A stretch of 26,577 nucleotides of DNA from SIG450 sp045658425 (GCA_045658425.1 JAZOVB010000139.1:1-26577); one strand, 5' to 3'; shown: positions 14,442 through 22,765, numbered from the stretch's first letter. Made by a program: numbers and translations. Notes: generated from the letters alone by a model not told the origin.

Positions 14442-14581
14442 AAAAAGCGTACAAAAAAGATGATTATTAAACGAAAAAAGGGTAATAATCACAAAAAGTG
14501 ATTATTACCCGTAAGCAGGATGCTGTATTAAGATACTGCGAGTGTTTTTTCGTTTAATAGGCGCTTTTTTTACGCTTTTTT
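14442..14581. repeat. Large nested inverted repeat at the 3' end of uxuA
   Basis: An imperfect arm of 38 bp (14442-14479, AAAAAGCGTACAAAAAAG then ATTAAACGAAAAAA) is mirrored at 14545-14581. Between them lie a perfect 13-bp hairpin (14480-14510) and about 34 unique bases. The right arm overlaps the uxuA stop codon. The spacer between 14334 and 14441 shows nothing recognisable. Confidence 0.7.
14474..14510 (-). terminator. Terminator of the araC-uxuA unit
   Basis: GGGTAATAATCAC (14498-14510 on the minus strand) pairs perfectly with GTGATTATTACCC (14480-14492) across a TTTTT loop. It is followed on the minus strand by TTTTTT. It lies about 70 bp after the uxuA stop. Confidence 0.8.
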
Positions 14582-15617
14582 ATATTTCGGTAGCTTCCCA
14601 TAAGCCGTTAATATATGTAGCACCTAAAGCTCTGTCATAAAGTCCGTAGCCGGGTCTTCCTGTTTCGCCCCAGATCATTCTTCCGTGGTCAGGACGGATA
14701 AAGCCGTCAAATCCGTTGGTCTTTAAGATTTTAACGATTTTCTTAATATCAAGTGAACCGTAAGCACCGAAATGAGCGGTTTCTTCAAAGCTTCCGTCTT
14801 CATAGTTCTTAACATTTCTTATGTGCATAAAGTGAATTCTGCCCTGCTTGGAGTTTTTATCTACAAGGTATGGGATATCGTTGAAATCACAGCAACCAAG
14901 AGAACCTGTACAGAAGGTTAAACCGTTATACTCGTGGTCATAAAGCTTTAAGAAACGGTCAAGATTTTTTTCACAGGTGATAATTCTCGGTAAACCAAAG
15001 ATTGGGTATGGGGGATCATCAGGGTGAATAGCCATCTTAACATCTGATTCAATTGCAACCGGCATAATAGCATCAAGGAAATATTTAAGGTTTGCAAACA
15101 TATCCTCTTCGGTAACAGTGCTGTATTCATCAAATAAGTTCTTAAGGTCTTCTTTTTTGTAGCTTGAATCCCATCCTGGTAATGCTAATTCACCGGTTAA
15201 AGGATCCATTTTTTCCAACTGGTCCTTGTAGTAAACAAGAGCGTTGGAGCCGTCAAATAACTCTTTGTCAAGCTGAGTTCTTGTCCAGTCAAAAACAGGC
15301 ATAAAGTTATAGCAGATACATTTGATTCCAGCCTTGCCAAGTCTTCTGATATTTTCTTTATAATTTTCAATATATCTGTCTCTTGTGGGTTTTCCAAGCT
15401 TAATATCCTCGTGAACGGGAACACTTTCTATAACATCAAATTTAAGTCCTGCATCTTCAACAGTTTTCTTAAGCTCTGCTATTCTTTCTTCGGGCCATAC
15501 CTCCCCAACAGGTACGTCATAAACAGCAGTAACGATGGATTCCATATTAGGTATTTGTCTGATGTAGCCGATTTTAACGGGATCATCATAACCATACCAT
15601 CTGAATGACATCTTCAT
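14580..15617 (-). CDS. uxuA: Mannonate dehydratase UxuA
   Basis: UxuA (EC 4.2.1.8) dehydrates D-mannonate to 2-keto-3-deoxygluconate in glucuronate breakdown. The 345-residue length and the sequence match the family. It starts MSFRWYGYDDPVKIGYIRQIP and has AGIKCICYNFMPVFDWTRT near 97-115. Metal- and substrate-binding signatures include MAIHPDDPP, CTGSLGCCDFNDIP, HIRNVKNYEDGSFEETAH and DGFIRPDHGRMIWGE. ATG 15617 has AAAGGATGA upstream, 16 bp after the AraC-type gene, so the two form an operon. kdgK, the next enzyme, is divergently encoded at 16675. The stop codon is embedded in the 14545-14581 repeat arm. Confidence 0.95.
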   Translation of the reverse strand: MKMSFRWYGYDDPVKIGYIRQIPNMESIVTAVYDVPVGEVWPEERIAELKKTVEDAGLKFDVIESVPVHEDIKLGKPTRDRYIENYKENIRRLGKAGIKCICYNFMPVFDWTRTQLDKELFDGSNALVYYKDQLEKMDPLTGELALPGWDSSYKKEDLKNLFDEYSTVTEEDMFANLKYFLDAIMPVAIESDVKMAIHPDDPPYPIFGLPRIITCEKNLDRFLKLYDHEYNGLTFCTGSLGCCDFNDIPYLVDKNSKQGRIHFMHIRNVKNYEDGSFEETAHFGAYGSLDIKKIVKILKTNGFDGFIRPDHGRMIWGETGRPGYGLYDRALGATYINGLWEATEI

Positions 15618-15633
15618 TTTAACTCATCCTTTC

Positions 15634-16491
15634 TTATTCTTTTCTTTTTATATATTGCTTAGGCGGAACGCCAACAATATTCTTAAATGTTCTTATAAAA
15701 TGCGAGTAATCGTTAAAACCGCATTTTTCACAGGTATCCTTAACATCATACCCCTCGTTTAAAAATTTCTTTGCCTCTGCAATTCTTCTTAATGTTATGT
15801 AATTTACAACCGTAGTACCGGTATGCTTTTTGAATATACGACAAAGGTGATTTTTCGAAATATAGTGTTTTTTGGAAAGCTCGTCAAGATTTATATTTAA
15901 AAACAAATTATCGTTAATGTATGCAACCACTGACTGAACAACCGCATTACTGGTATAGGTAAGGATGCTGTCGGGTGCTTCATCACAGGAAAGATACCTG
16001 TTAATAAGCACTGTGGCTTTTATGGCGTTGACATTGGACATAATATCGTCACCGAAATCATCATTTCGTTTAAAGGAATTGAAAATACTTATAAGCTCCA
16101 TTGCCTGTTCGTCTGTAAGGGAAACCTGTCTTTTAAACTTTACTCTGTCATAAAAGCAACCGGAAAGGTCGGTTTGTGAAGTAGAGTTAAGCAGTAAAAA
16201 ACGCGGATGAAGTTTAAAAACATATCTTTCGCAAAAAACACCGGGTTTTTCTAAAAGCTTATGAATTTCAAACTGATTAACCACCAGCATATCATTTCGG
16301 TTAGCAGAAAACATAGAGTCGCCGATTAAGAATTCCTGACCGTTGCTTAAGCATAAAAAAACCTCACAACAATCGTGAATATGCATATTCCTAACCTGTT
16401 CTTCCTTATTTGAATAAAAGACAGCAAAAGTTTTTGAGTTGACACATTCATCAGTGCCGTCTTGCGTAAATTTATCAAAATACTTTGCCAT
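15634..16491 (-). CDS. AraC-family regulator of the hexuronate locus
   Basis: The product has 285 residues from ATG 16491. That codon has AGGAG eight bases upstream, whereas the longer frame starting with TTG at 16509 has no ribosome site. The N-terminal cupin region has MHIHDCCEVFLCLSNGQEFLIG and VVNQFEIHKL. The C-terminal double helix-turn-helix has INLDELSKKHYISKNHLCRIFKKHTG and the signature VKDTCEKCGFNDYSHFIRTFKNIVGVPPKQYIK. It is cotranscribed with uxuA and divergent from kdgK, so it probably senses a hexuronate intermediate and controls both; this is context-based inference. Confidence 0.9.
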   Translation of the reverse strand: MAKYFDKFTQDGTDECVNSKTFAVFYSNKEEQVRNMHIHDCCEVFLCLSNGQEFLIGDSMFSANRNDMLVVNQFEIHKLLEKPGVFCERYVFKLHPRFLLLNSTSQTDLSGCFYDRVKFKRQVSLTDEQAMELISIFNSFKRNDDFGDDIMSNVNAIKATVLINRYLSCDEAPDSILTYTSNAVVQSVVAYINDNLFLNINLDELSKKHYISKNHLCRIFKKHTGTTVVNYITLRRIAEAKKFLNEGYDVKDTCEKCGFNDYSHFIRTFKNIVGVPPKQYIKRKE

Positions 16492-16528
16492 AAAATCATC
16501 TCCTGCCAATTGCCAATTTTACGAGAAT

Positions 16529-16557
16529 ATTCTATCACAAACCATAAAAAAATTCAA
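16529..16557 (-). promoter_or_regulatory. Promoter of the araC-uxuA operon
   Basis: On the minus strand TTGAAT (16552-16557) and TAGAAT (16529-16534) are 17 bp apart. The transcript would start near 16522, about 30 nt before the AraC ATG. Confidence 0.65.
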
Positions 16558-16630
16558 TAATGCATTTTCTATAATCAAAATACGCAATATTTTTGTATAA
16601 AAACAACAAGACTTTGCATAAATAATATTG

Positions 16631-16636
16631 TATAAT
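16631..16636 (+). promoter_or_regulatory. Probable -10 box of kdgK
   Basis: A TATAAT box lies 38 bp before the kdgK ATG, but the sequence 16-18 bp upstream of it (near 16608-16614) is not a recognisable -35 box. That is what an activator-dependent promoter looks like, and it would suit control by the neighbouring AraC protein. Confidence 0.4.
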
Positions 16637-16674
16637 AAAGAAAAAATGAAAAAAACAAGGATAAGGTGATTAAA

Positions 16675-17703
16675 ATGAAAAAAGTTGTTACTTTTGGTGA
16701 AATCATGTTAAGACTTAAGAGCCCCGGTATGGAAAGATTTTTCCAGTCCCCAAGCTTAGAAGCTACTTTCGGTGGTGGAGAAGCTAATGTTTGCGTATCT
16801 TTGGCAAACTATGGTATGGAAACTGCTTTCGTTACAGCTCTTCCTAAAAATGATGTTGCTAATGCTTGTATCAGAGAATTAAGAGGATTTGGTATCGATG
16901 TTTCCAATATTGCTTTCAATGACGGAAGAGTTGGTATTTATTTCCTTGAATCCGGCGCTAACCAGAGACCTTCAAAGGTTATATATGACAGAGCTTACTC
17001 TTCAATCGCAATTGCTAAGAAGGGCGAAATTGACTTTGTAAAAGCTTTTGACGGAGCTACATGGTTCCACATTACAGGTATTACCCCTGCTATTTCAGAG
17101 TCTGCTGCTGAACTTTCATTGGAAGCAGTTAAAACCGCTAAGAAAATGGGTCTTACAGTTTCTTGCGACTTAAACTACAGAAAGAACCTATGGAAGTACG
17201 GTAAGGAAGCTAAGGAAGTTATGAGAGAGCTTACAAAGTATGTTGATGTTATCATCGCAAACGAAGAAGACTGTCAGAAATCTTTAGGTATTGAAAACAA
17301 CTCTCATGTTGAGGGCGGTGTTTTAGATACCAAGAAATATGAAGAATTAGCAAAAGAAGTGTTAAAGCAGTTCCCTGATTCCAAGAAAATTGCTATTACA
17401 TTAAGAGAATCCAAGTCTGCTACACATAATGACTGGTCTGCTTGTATCTACAACGGCGAAGAATTCTATGTTTCCAAGAAATATGAAATCAAGAATATCA
17501 TTGACCGTGTAGGCGGCGGAGACAGCTTTGCTGCAGGTCTTATCTACGGACTTAATAACTATGAAAAGGATTCCGATGCTTTGGAATTTGCTGTTGCAGC
17601 AAGTTGCTTAAAGCACTCAATCTTAGGCGACTACAACAGAGTTTCTGTTTCCGAAGTTACATCCTTAATGGGTGGCGACGGTTCAGGTCGTGTTCAGAGA
17701 TAA
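16675..17703 (+). CDS. kdgK: 2-keto-3-deoxygluconate kinase (PfkB family)
   Basis: KdgK phosphorylates KDG to KDPG, the step after UxuA. The 342-residue product is a typical PfkB kinase. It has an N-terminal GEIMLRLKSPG and FGGGEANVCVSLANYG substrate region, central DLNYRKNLW, and the C-terminal anion hole and catalytic Asp in DRVGGGDSFAAGLIYG. The start is ATG 16675 with AAGGTGA five bases upstream; a GTG at 16666 is in frame but overlaps that ribosome site. No KDPG aldolase is in the window. The gene is transcribed alone and ends at a strong terminator (17723-17748). Divergence from araC-uxuA supports shared control. Confidence 0.9.
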   Translation: MKKVVTFGEIMLRLKSPGMERFFQSPSLEATFGGGEANVCVSLANYGMETAFVTALPKNDVANACIRELRGFGIDVSNIAFNDGRVGIYFLESGANQRPSKVIYDRAYSSIAIAKKGEIDFVKAFDGATWFHITGITPAISESAAELSLEAVKTAKKMGLTVSCDLNYRKNLWKYGKEAKEVMRELTKYVDVIIANEEDCQKSLGIENNSHVEGGVLDTKKYEELAKEVLKQFPDSKKIAITLRESKSATHNDWSACIYNGEEFYVSKKYEIKNIIDRVGGGDSFAAGLIYGLNNYEKDSDALEFAVAASCLKHSILGDYNRVSVSEVTSLMGGDGSGRVQR

Positions 17704-17722
17704 TACATAAAAATTTGAAAAA

Positions 17723-17748
17723 CGGCAGGTTTTACCTGCCGACTTTTT
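17723..17748 (+). terminator. Terminator of kdgK
   Basis: CGGCAGGT (17723-17730), loop TTT, ACCTGCCG (17734-17741), then ACTTTTTG. It is a compact GC-rich stem with a T-run 20 bp after the stop codon. Confidence 0.88.
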
Positions 17749-17780
17749 GTATAATATAATATTTTATGGTAAAAATAATA

Positions 17781-17809
17781 TTGACAAAGAAAATAAAGTT
17801 TGTTACAAT
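17781..17809 (+). promoter_or_regulatory. Promoter of the T-box/aspS-gatA-gatB operon
   Basis: TTGACA (17781-17786) and TACAAT (17804-17809) are 17 bp apart. Transcription would start near 17816, giving a leader of about 250 nt. Confidence 0.85.
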
Positions 17810-17815
17810 TATTAT

Positions 17816-18040
17816 GGAGACTCGGTTTTTGTGGAAAGTCTGTCAGGGAGAATGCGTCGTGGACTGAAAGCGCATTTGAGACGAGTAGTAAATCAGGGAA
17901 CACTCCGGGTAAGCTGGTGCTTACTTTAAAATTGCATATTTAAAGTGGATGTGAGTTATCACATCAAAGCGGGTGGCACCGCGGGTTAACTGTTAGTTTA
18001 CTCGTCCCGGGAATATCAGATATTCCCGGGACTTTTTTCT
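17816..18040 (+). promoter_or_regulatory. T-box leader with terminator
   Basis: The leader contains the T-box signature AGCGGGTGGCACCGCGGGTT (17968-17987), preceded by a GATGTGA/TCACATC stem III (17948-17965). It ends in a strong terminator, GTCCCGGGAATAT (18004-18016) against ATATTCCCGGGAC (18020-18032) with TTTTTT. A T-box lets uncharged tRNA bind and switch the terminator off. The downstream genes make Asp-tRNA(Asn) and amidate it, so tRNA-Asn (AAC occurs at GGGAACACTCC near 17898-17908) or tRNA-Asp is the likely effector. I could not fold Stem I confidently enough to fix the specifier codon. In Clostridium acetobutylicum a T-box on the equivalent operon is reported to sense two tRNAs. Confidence 0.93.
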
Positions 18041-18067
18041 ATCTTTTTTAAAATTGGAGGTTATACT

Positions 18068-20143
18068 ATGTACAGAACTCTATTCTGTAACGACATTTGT
18101 GACAAACATATAGGCACAACCGTATCTTTGGCAGGATGGGTTGATGTTGTAAGAGACCACGGTGGCGTTATATTTATTGATTTAAGGGATTACACCGGTG
18201 TTACTCAGGTGGTTGTTCACAATGAGAAGTTACTGAAAAATGTAAATCGTGAAACTGTTATTTCAGTTACCGGAACGGTTGAACAGCGTGATCCTGATAC
18301 CGTTAATACCAAAATTGCAACAGGTTATGTAGAGCTTGTTGCCCATTCTCTTACCGTTCTTGGTAAGAGTCAGAATATGCTTCCTTTCGAGGTAAGAGCA
18401 TCAAGACAAAGTAAGGATGAGCTTAGACTTAAATACCGTTATCTTGATCTTCGTAATCCGAAGAATCACGATAATCTTGTTATGCGTTCAAAAATTATCC
18501 GTCACCTCCGTAATAAAATGGAAGAGAAGGACTTTCTTGATATGCAGACTCCTATTCTTACTGCATCTTCTCCCGAAGGTGCACGTGACTTTTTAGTGCC
18601 AAGCCGTAAGCATCCGGGAAAATTCTATGCACTTCCTCAGGCACCCCAGCAGTTTAAACAGCTTCTTATGGTGTCGGGATTTGACCGTTATTTCCAGGTA
18701 GCTCCTTGTTTTCGTGATGAGGATGCCCGTGCAGATCGTTCACCTGGTGAATTCTATCAGCTTGACTTTGAAATGGCTTTTGCAACTCAGGAAGAAGTTT
18801 TAGATGTTTGTGAAGATGTTATCTATGATACCTTTAAAACATTTTCAGATAAGAAAATTACCGAAAAACCATTCAGAAGAATTACCTATAAGGATGCCAT
18901 GATGACTTATGGCTCAGATAAGCCTGATTTAAGAAATCCTCTTTTAATCTGCGACTTGACCGAATTTTTCTCAGATGTTGATTTTCCTGCATTTAAAGGT
19001 AAGCCGGTAAGAGGTATTGTTGCTGACTGTCAGGGTAAGAGTAAGAAATTCTTTGAAGATTCCTTAAAGTTTGCAACATCGGCTGAGGTAGGACTTGGCG
19101 GTCTTGGGTATATCACTTTAAAAGACGGTGTTTTTGCAGGACCTATCGCTAAATTCTTAACTGATGAAAAGAAAGAAGAAATAGTGAAGCTTACAGGTGT
19201 TAAGGAAGGGGAGACCTTGTTCTTCATCTGTGATGATAAGAAAAATGATACTGAAAAGAAAGCAGGTCATATAAGAACCTGGCTTGCAAAGAAGGAACAG
19301 CTTGACTTAATCCGTGACGATGCATTTGAATTTTGTTTCGTTGTTGACTTCCCTATGTATGAAATTGACGAGGAAACAGGGGAAACTATTTTTACCCATA
19401 ACCCATTCTCAATGCCACAGGGCGGTATGGATTCATTAATTAATAAAGAACCCACCGAGGTACTTGCTTATCAGTACGACCTTGTATGTAACGGTATTGA
19501 ACTTGCTTCAGGTGCTGTTCGTAATCACGATATTGATATAATGAAAAAGGCATTTGATATTGCAGGATATTCCGAAGCTGAACTAAAATCCCGTTTCAAT
19601 GCTCTTTATACCGCATTCCAGTACGGTGCACCTCCCCACGCAGGTATGGCACCGGGTATTGACCGTATGGTTATGCTTTTAACCGATGAGGAAAAAATTC
19701 TTGAGGTTATTGCCTTCCCGCTAAACGGTAATGCACAGGATTTACTTTTAGGTGCACCAAGTGAGGTTACCAACCAACAGCTTGAGGATGTTCATCTTTT
19801 GGGAAGCGGAAGCGCTCTTGCGGGAAGAGGAACACCCACAGCCTCGTCAAAGGGTGTAAGTAATAAGCGTTCTACTTTCTCAAATGCCCAACAGCTTAAC
19901 CAGTTATCCTTGACAGAAAAAGAAGAAGAGGAAATAACAGGTATATTTAAGGCTATGAGTGAAAAAGAAGAACTGTTAAAGAAAATTGACACTGAAAATG
20001 TAGAAGAAATGGTACATGTAATGCCTATGACAAATGTACTTCGTGAGGATACACGTATACAGAATTTCTCAAGAGAAAGTCTGCTTGAAGGTGCCCCCGA
20101 AAGAAGTGAAGACAGCTGGCAGGTGCCAAGACTTGTAAAGTGA
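18068..20143 (+). CDS. aspS: Aspartyl-tRNA synthetase fused to GatC
   Basis: The product has 691 residues, about 100 more than normal AspRS. Residues 1-578 are a complete bacterial AspRS: anticodon-binding OB fold, class II motif 2 (FRDEDARADRSPGEFYQLD), GAD insertion (about 290-400) and motif 3 (GMAPGIDRMVML). H31 in VVRDHGG is the residue that in Pseudomonas marks a non-discriminating enzyme able to charge tRNA-Asn. A Ser/Gly-rich linker (about 579-603) leads to a GatC domain: LSLTEKEEEEI, KKIDTENVEEMVHVMPMTNVLRED (637-661) and a C-terminal VPRLVK. GatC bridges GatA and GatB, so the fusion would tether the amidotransferase to the synthetase. ATG 18068 follows GGAGG. The stop is 10 bp before gatA. 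Confidence 0.93.
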   Translation: MYRTLFCNDICDKHIGTTVSLAGWVDVVRDHGGVIFIDLRDYTGVTQVVVHNEKLLKNVNRETVISVTGTVEQRDPDTVNTKIATGYVELVAHSLTVLGKSQNMLPFEVRASRQSKDELRLKYRYLDLRNPKNHDNLVMRSKIIRHLRNKMEEKDFLDMQTPILTASSPEGARDFLVPSRKHPGKFYALPQAPQQFKQLLMVSGFDRYFQVAPCFRDEDARADRSPGEFYQLDFEMAFATQEEVLDVCEDVIYDTFKTFSDKKITEKPFRRITYKDAMMTYGSDKPDLRNPLLICDLTEFFSDVDFPAFKGKPVRGIVADCQGKSKKFFEDSLKFATSAEVGLGGLGYITLKDGVFAGPIAKFLTDEKKEEIVKLTGVKEGETLFFICDDKKNDTEKKAGHIRTWLAKKEQLDLIRDDAFEFCFVVDFPMYEIDEETGETIFTHNPFSMPQGGMDSLINKEPTEVLAYQYDLVCNGIELASGAVRNHDIDIMKKAFDIAGYSEAELKSRFNALYTAFQYGAPPHAGMAPGIDRMVMLLTDEEKILEVIAFPLNGNAQDLLLGAPSEVTNQQLEDVHLLGSGSALAGRGTPTASSKGVSNKRSTFSNAQQLNQLSLTEKEEEEITGIFKAMSEKEELLKKIDTENVEEMVHVMPMTNVLREDTRIQNFSRESLLEGAPERSEDSWQVPRLVK

Positions 20144-20153
20144 GGTGTGTGAA

Positions 20154-21338
20154 ATGAAATATTATATGAATGTAATAAATGAAAAAGGGAATATTGCCGT
20201 TGATGATACCTTGCTTTATAAAGGTACACCTGCCTGTGCAGGTTCCCGTATATTAGAAGGATTTACTCCGCTTTTTACCGCTGAAGCTGTTACCCGTCTT
20301 GAAGAAAAGGGTTATGTAATTTCAGGTAAAACCCATGTGGGTGAATTTGGTCTTGATTTACTTGGTGAGTTTTCCCATTATGATAAAAAGGAAGGCTCTC
20401 TTAAAGGTGCTGCGGCAGAACTTGTTGCAAATGAAAGCGTAAAGGCTGCATTGGGAGTTGATATGAACGGATTTCCAAGACGAGCAGCAGCAGTAAGTCA
20501 GGTTGATTTTTTAAAGCCTACCTACGGAACTGTTTCCCGTTACGGCGTAATTTCTTGTGCCGCATCCGGTGAACAGGTAGGTGTATATGCTAAAAATGCT
20601 GAAGAAATTGCCGAAATTATGAGTGTCATTTCGGGACACGATGAAAAAGATGGCACTTCTTTAAGAACTGAAAAATTTGAGTATTCTGCTTCCTTTGATA
20701 TTAAAAGGAAAAAGGTTTGTATAATAAAAGAGTTAATGGACAAAGTTGATGATACAACTAAGTCTTATATCAAGGCTTATATTAAAACTCTGGAGGCAAA
20801 CGGTATAGAGGTGGAGGAAATATCTTCTGATATTTTCGAACTTTCCAATGTTGCATGGCAGATTTTGATGACTGCCGAAACCTGTAATAACGTTTCCCGT
20901 TACGACGGTGTAAAATTCGGGCACAGAGCCAAGGAATATAAAAACATTGATGAGCTTTATGTAAACTCAAGAACAGAGGGCTTTAATTTCCTTACAAAAG
21001 CGGTTATTATGTACGGCTCAGATGTATTATCCAAGTTAAGATATAAGGATTGCTATGAAAAATCCTTGAAGATACGCCGTGTTGTTTTAGAAAAATATAA
21101 AGACCTTATGAGTAAGTACGATGCAATTTTAACCCCTGTATGCTCAAAGGTATCTTTCGATGCTTATGATATAAAGGATGCTTTCTTGAAAGTATTTGAG
21201 GAAAGCGTATTTACCTCAATTGCAAATCTTATCGGTACTCCTTCCTGCGTAACAAGAGGCGTTCAGCTTCTTGGTGACCATTTTGATGAAAGTACTTTAT
21301 TAAGTATTGCGGCAGCTTGTGAAAAGGAGGTAAAGTAA
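20154..21338 (+). CDS. gatA: Degenerate GatA-like amidase subunit lacking catalytic residues
   Basis: GatA normally hydrolyses glutamine to feed ammonia to GatB. This 394-residue product is about 90 residues short, chiefly because the N-terminal helices are missing. It is clearly GatA: GxIAV, SRILEGFTPLFTAEAV, ISGKTHVGEF, FLKPTYGTVSRYGV and the SGHDEKDGTS stretch all align. The amidase triad is broken. The Lys of IAIKDN is D17 (IAVDDT) and the nucleophilic Ser of GSDTGGSIRQP is F107 (GVDMNGFPRR). Only the first Ser of GGSSGG remains, as S82 (EGSLKG), and about eight residues before it are lost. The frame is open throughout with normal codons, so it is a conserved pseudoenzyme rather than decay. 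ATG 20154 is chosen over GTG 20145 because AGGTG lies six bases upstream. It sits between aspS-gatC and gatB. Confidence 0.85.
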   Translation: MKYYMNVINEKGNIAVDDTLLYKGTPACAGSRILEGFTPLFTAEAVTRLEEKGYVISGKTHVGEFGLDLLGEFSHYDKKEGSLKGAAAELVANESVKAALGVDMNGFPRRAAAVSQVDFLKPTYGTVSRYGVISCAASGEQVGVYAKNAEEIAEIMSVISGHDEKDGTSLRTEKFEYSASFDIKRKKVCIIKELMDKVDDTTKSYIKAYIKTLEANGIEVEEISSDIFELSNVAWQILMTAETCNNVSRYDGVKFGHRAKEYKNIDELYVNSRTEGFNFLTKAVIMYGSDVLSKLRYKDCYEKSLKIRRVVLEKYKDLMSKYDAILTPVCSKVSFDAYDIKDAFLKVFEESVFTSIANLIGTPSCVTRGVQLLGDHFDESTLLSIAAACEKEVK

Positions 21339-21339
21339 T

Positions 21340-22764
21340 ATGAAATACGAATTGGTTATCGGTCTTGAAACTCATGTAGAGCTTGATACAAAATCAAAAA
21401 TATTCTGTTCCTGCGGCGGTCATTCCGAGGCTAAAGAGCCTAACGACTGTGTATGTCCTGCTTGCAGTGGTATGCCGGGTATGCTACCCGTTATGAATAA
21501 AAAGGTTGTTGAACTGGCGGTTACCGCAGGATTAATGCTAAACTGTAACATCAATAAGTATACAACCTTTGATAAGAAAAACTATTACTATCCCGACCTG
21601 CCTTGTGCTTATCAGATTACCCAGCTTAATCACCCTATTTGTACAGACGGTCTTGTAAGCTTAAAGACATCTATGGGAGAGAGGGAAATCCGCATCAAGC
21701 AAATCCATATGGAAGAGGATGCAGGTAAGCTTGTTCATGGTGGTAAATACTCTTATGTTGACTTTAACCGTACAAGTGTACCTTTAATTGAAATTGTAAC
21801 TCAGCCTGATTTCAGAAGTGCAGAAGAAGTTATAACATATCTTAATAAATTAAAATCAATGTTCCGTTCGGGTGGTATTTCCGAATGTGAAGAGGGTGCA
21901 ATGAGATGCGATGTTAATATTTCTGTCCGCCCTGAGGGAAGCGAAGAGTTTGGTGTTCGTTCCGAAATCAAAAATATGGCATCCTTTGAAGCTATTGAAA
22001 AAGCAATTAACTATGAATTCCAGCGCCATGTAGATGCAATTGAATATGAAACCGAAGAGCTGGTTCAGGAAACCAGAAGATATGATGATTTAAGCGGTAA
22101 AACCTTTGCTATGAGAAATAAGGAAACCGAAGCAGATTACCGATATTTCCCCGATGCAAATCTTATGCCTATCATTATTGATGATGAATGGTTAGAAGAA
22201 ATCAAGGCTAAAAAACCTGCTGCAGTTGACGAAAAGGCAGAGGAGTACAGAACTGCCGGTATTTCTGAAAAAGAAATAGATATGCTTCTATCCAATAATA
22301 AACTTATGAAGCTTCATGAGGAAATTGTAGCTATGGGCTGTAATTCCAAGGATGCAGCAGCGTGGATTTTGACCGATTGTGCAGGTGTTCTTCGTAAAGA
22401 TGGAAAGAGTCTTAACGAGCTTACAATCACCGGGGAAAAATTAGGTGCGATCATTAAAATGGTTGACGAAGGAAAAATCAATCGTAATGCAGGTAAGAAA
22501 ATCTTAATAGCTGTAGTTGAAGAGGATGCAGACCCGATAGAATACTGCAGCAGGATGGGACTTGACCGTAAGGTTGATACTTCTATGATTTCCCAAATTG
22601 TTGACAAGGTAATAGAAGCTAATCCACAGGCAATAGCTGATTTTAAAGGCGGTAAAATAAAAGCAGCACAGGCTCTTTTCGGTGCTTGTATGAAAGAGCT
22701 CAAGGGTGCAGGTGACCCGGGTGCAATCAAGGCAATTCTTGATGAAAAATTAAATAATATGTAA
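21340..22764 (+). CDS. gatB: Asp/Glu-tRNA amidotransferase subunit GatB
   Basis: GatB activates the side-chain carboxylate of misacylated Asp-tRNA(Asn) or Glu-tRNA(Gln) with ATP and adds ammonia. The 474-residue length is normal. Visible features are VIGLETHVELDTKSKIF with H12, the Cys cluster C23/C25/C37/C39/C42, KKNYYYPDLPCAYQIT, IHMEEDAGK (E125/E126), RTSVPLIEIVTQPD (E151), RCDVNISVRP, RSEIKNMASF, RRYDDLSGKTFAMRNKE and DYRYFPDANL. The helical YqeY-like tail extends to residue 474. By comparison with S. aureus GatB the metal-binding residues appear intact. ATG 21340 is two bases after the gatA stop, with AAGGAGG inside gatA, so the genes are translationally coupled. It ends at the terminator 22766-22794. 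Confidence 0.95.
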   Translation: MKYELVIGLETHVELDTKSKIFCSCGGHSEAKEPNDCVCPACSGMPGMLPVMNKKVVELAVTAGLMLNCNINKYTTFDKKNYYYPDLPCAYQITQLNHPICTDGLVSLKTSMGEREIRIKQIHMEEDAGKLVHGGKYSYVDFNRTSVPLIEIVTQPDFRSAEEVITYLNKLKSMFRSGGISECEEGAMRCDVNISVRPEGSEEFGVRSEIKNMASFEAIEKAINYEFQRHVDAIEYETEELVQETRRYDDLSGKTFAMRNKETEADYRYFPDANLMPIIIDDEWLEEIKAKKPAAVDEKAEEYRTAGISEKEIDMLLSNNKLMKLHEEIVAMGCNSKDAAAWILTDCAGVLRKDGKSLNELTITGEKLGAIIKMVDEGKINRNAGKKILIAVVEEDADPIEYCSRMGLDRKVDTSMISQIVDKVIEANPQAIADFKGGKIKAAQALFGACMKELKGAGDPGAIKAILDEKLNNM

Positions 22765-22765
22765 T

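Noticed and set aside
14211..14501. 96-codon plus-strand reading frame
   Set aside because: It runs through a terminator, a MITE-like repeat and a hairpin, and has no ribosome site or recognisable protein character.
17747..17929. 60-codon plus-strand reading frame
   Set aside because: It covers the promoter and T-box Stem I; the RNA signals explain the sequence.
20154..21338. gatA as a decayed pseudogene
   Set aside because: There is no stop or frameshift in 1185 bases, the coupling to gatB is intact, and long family motifs are preserved. A conserved pseudoenzyme fits better.
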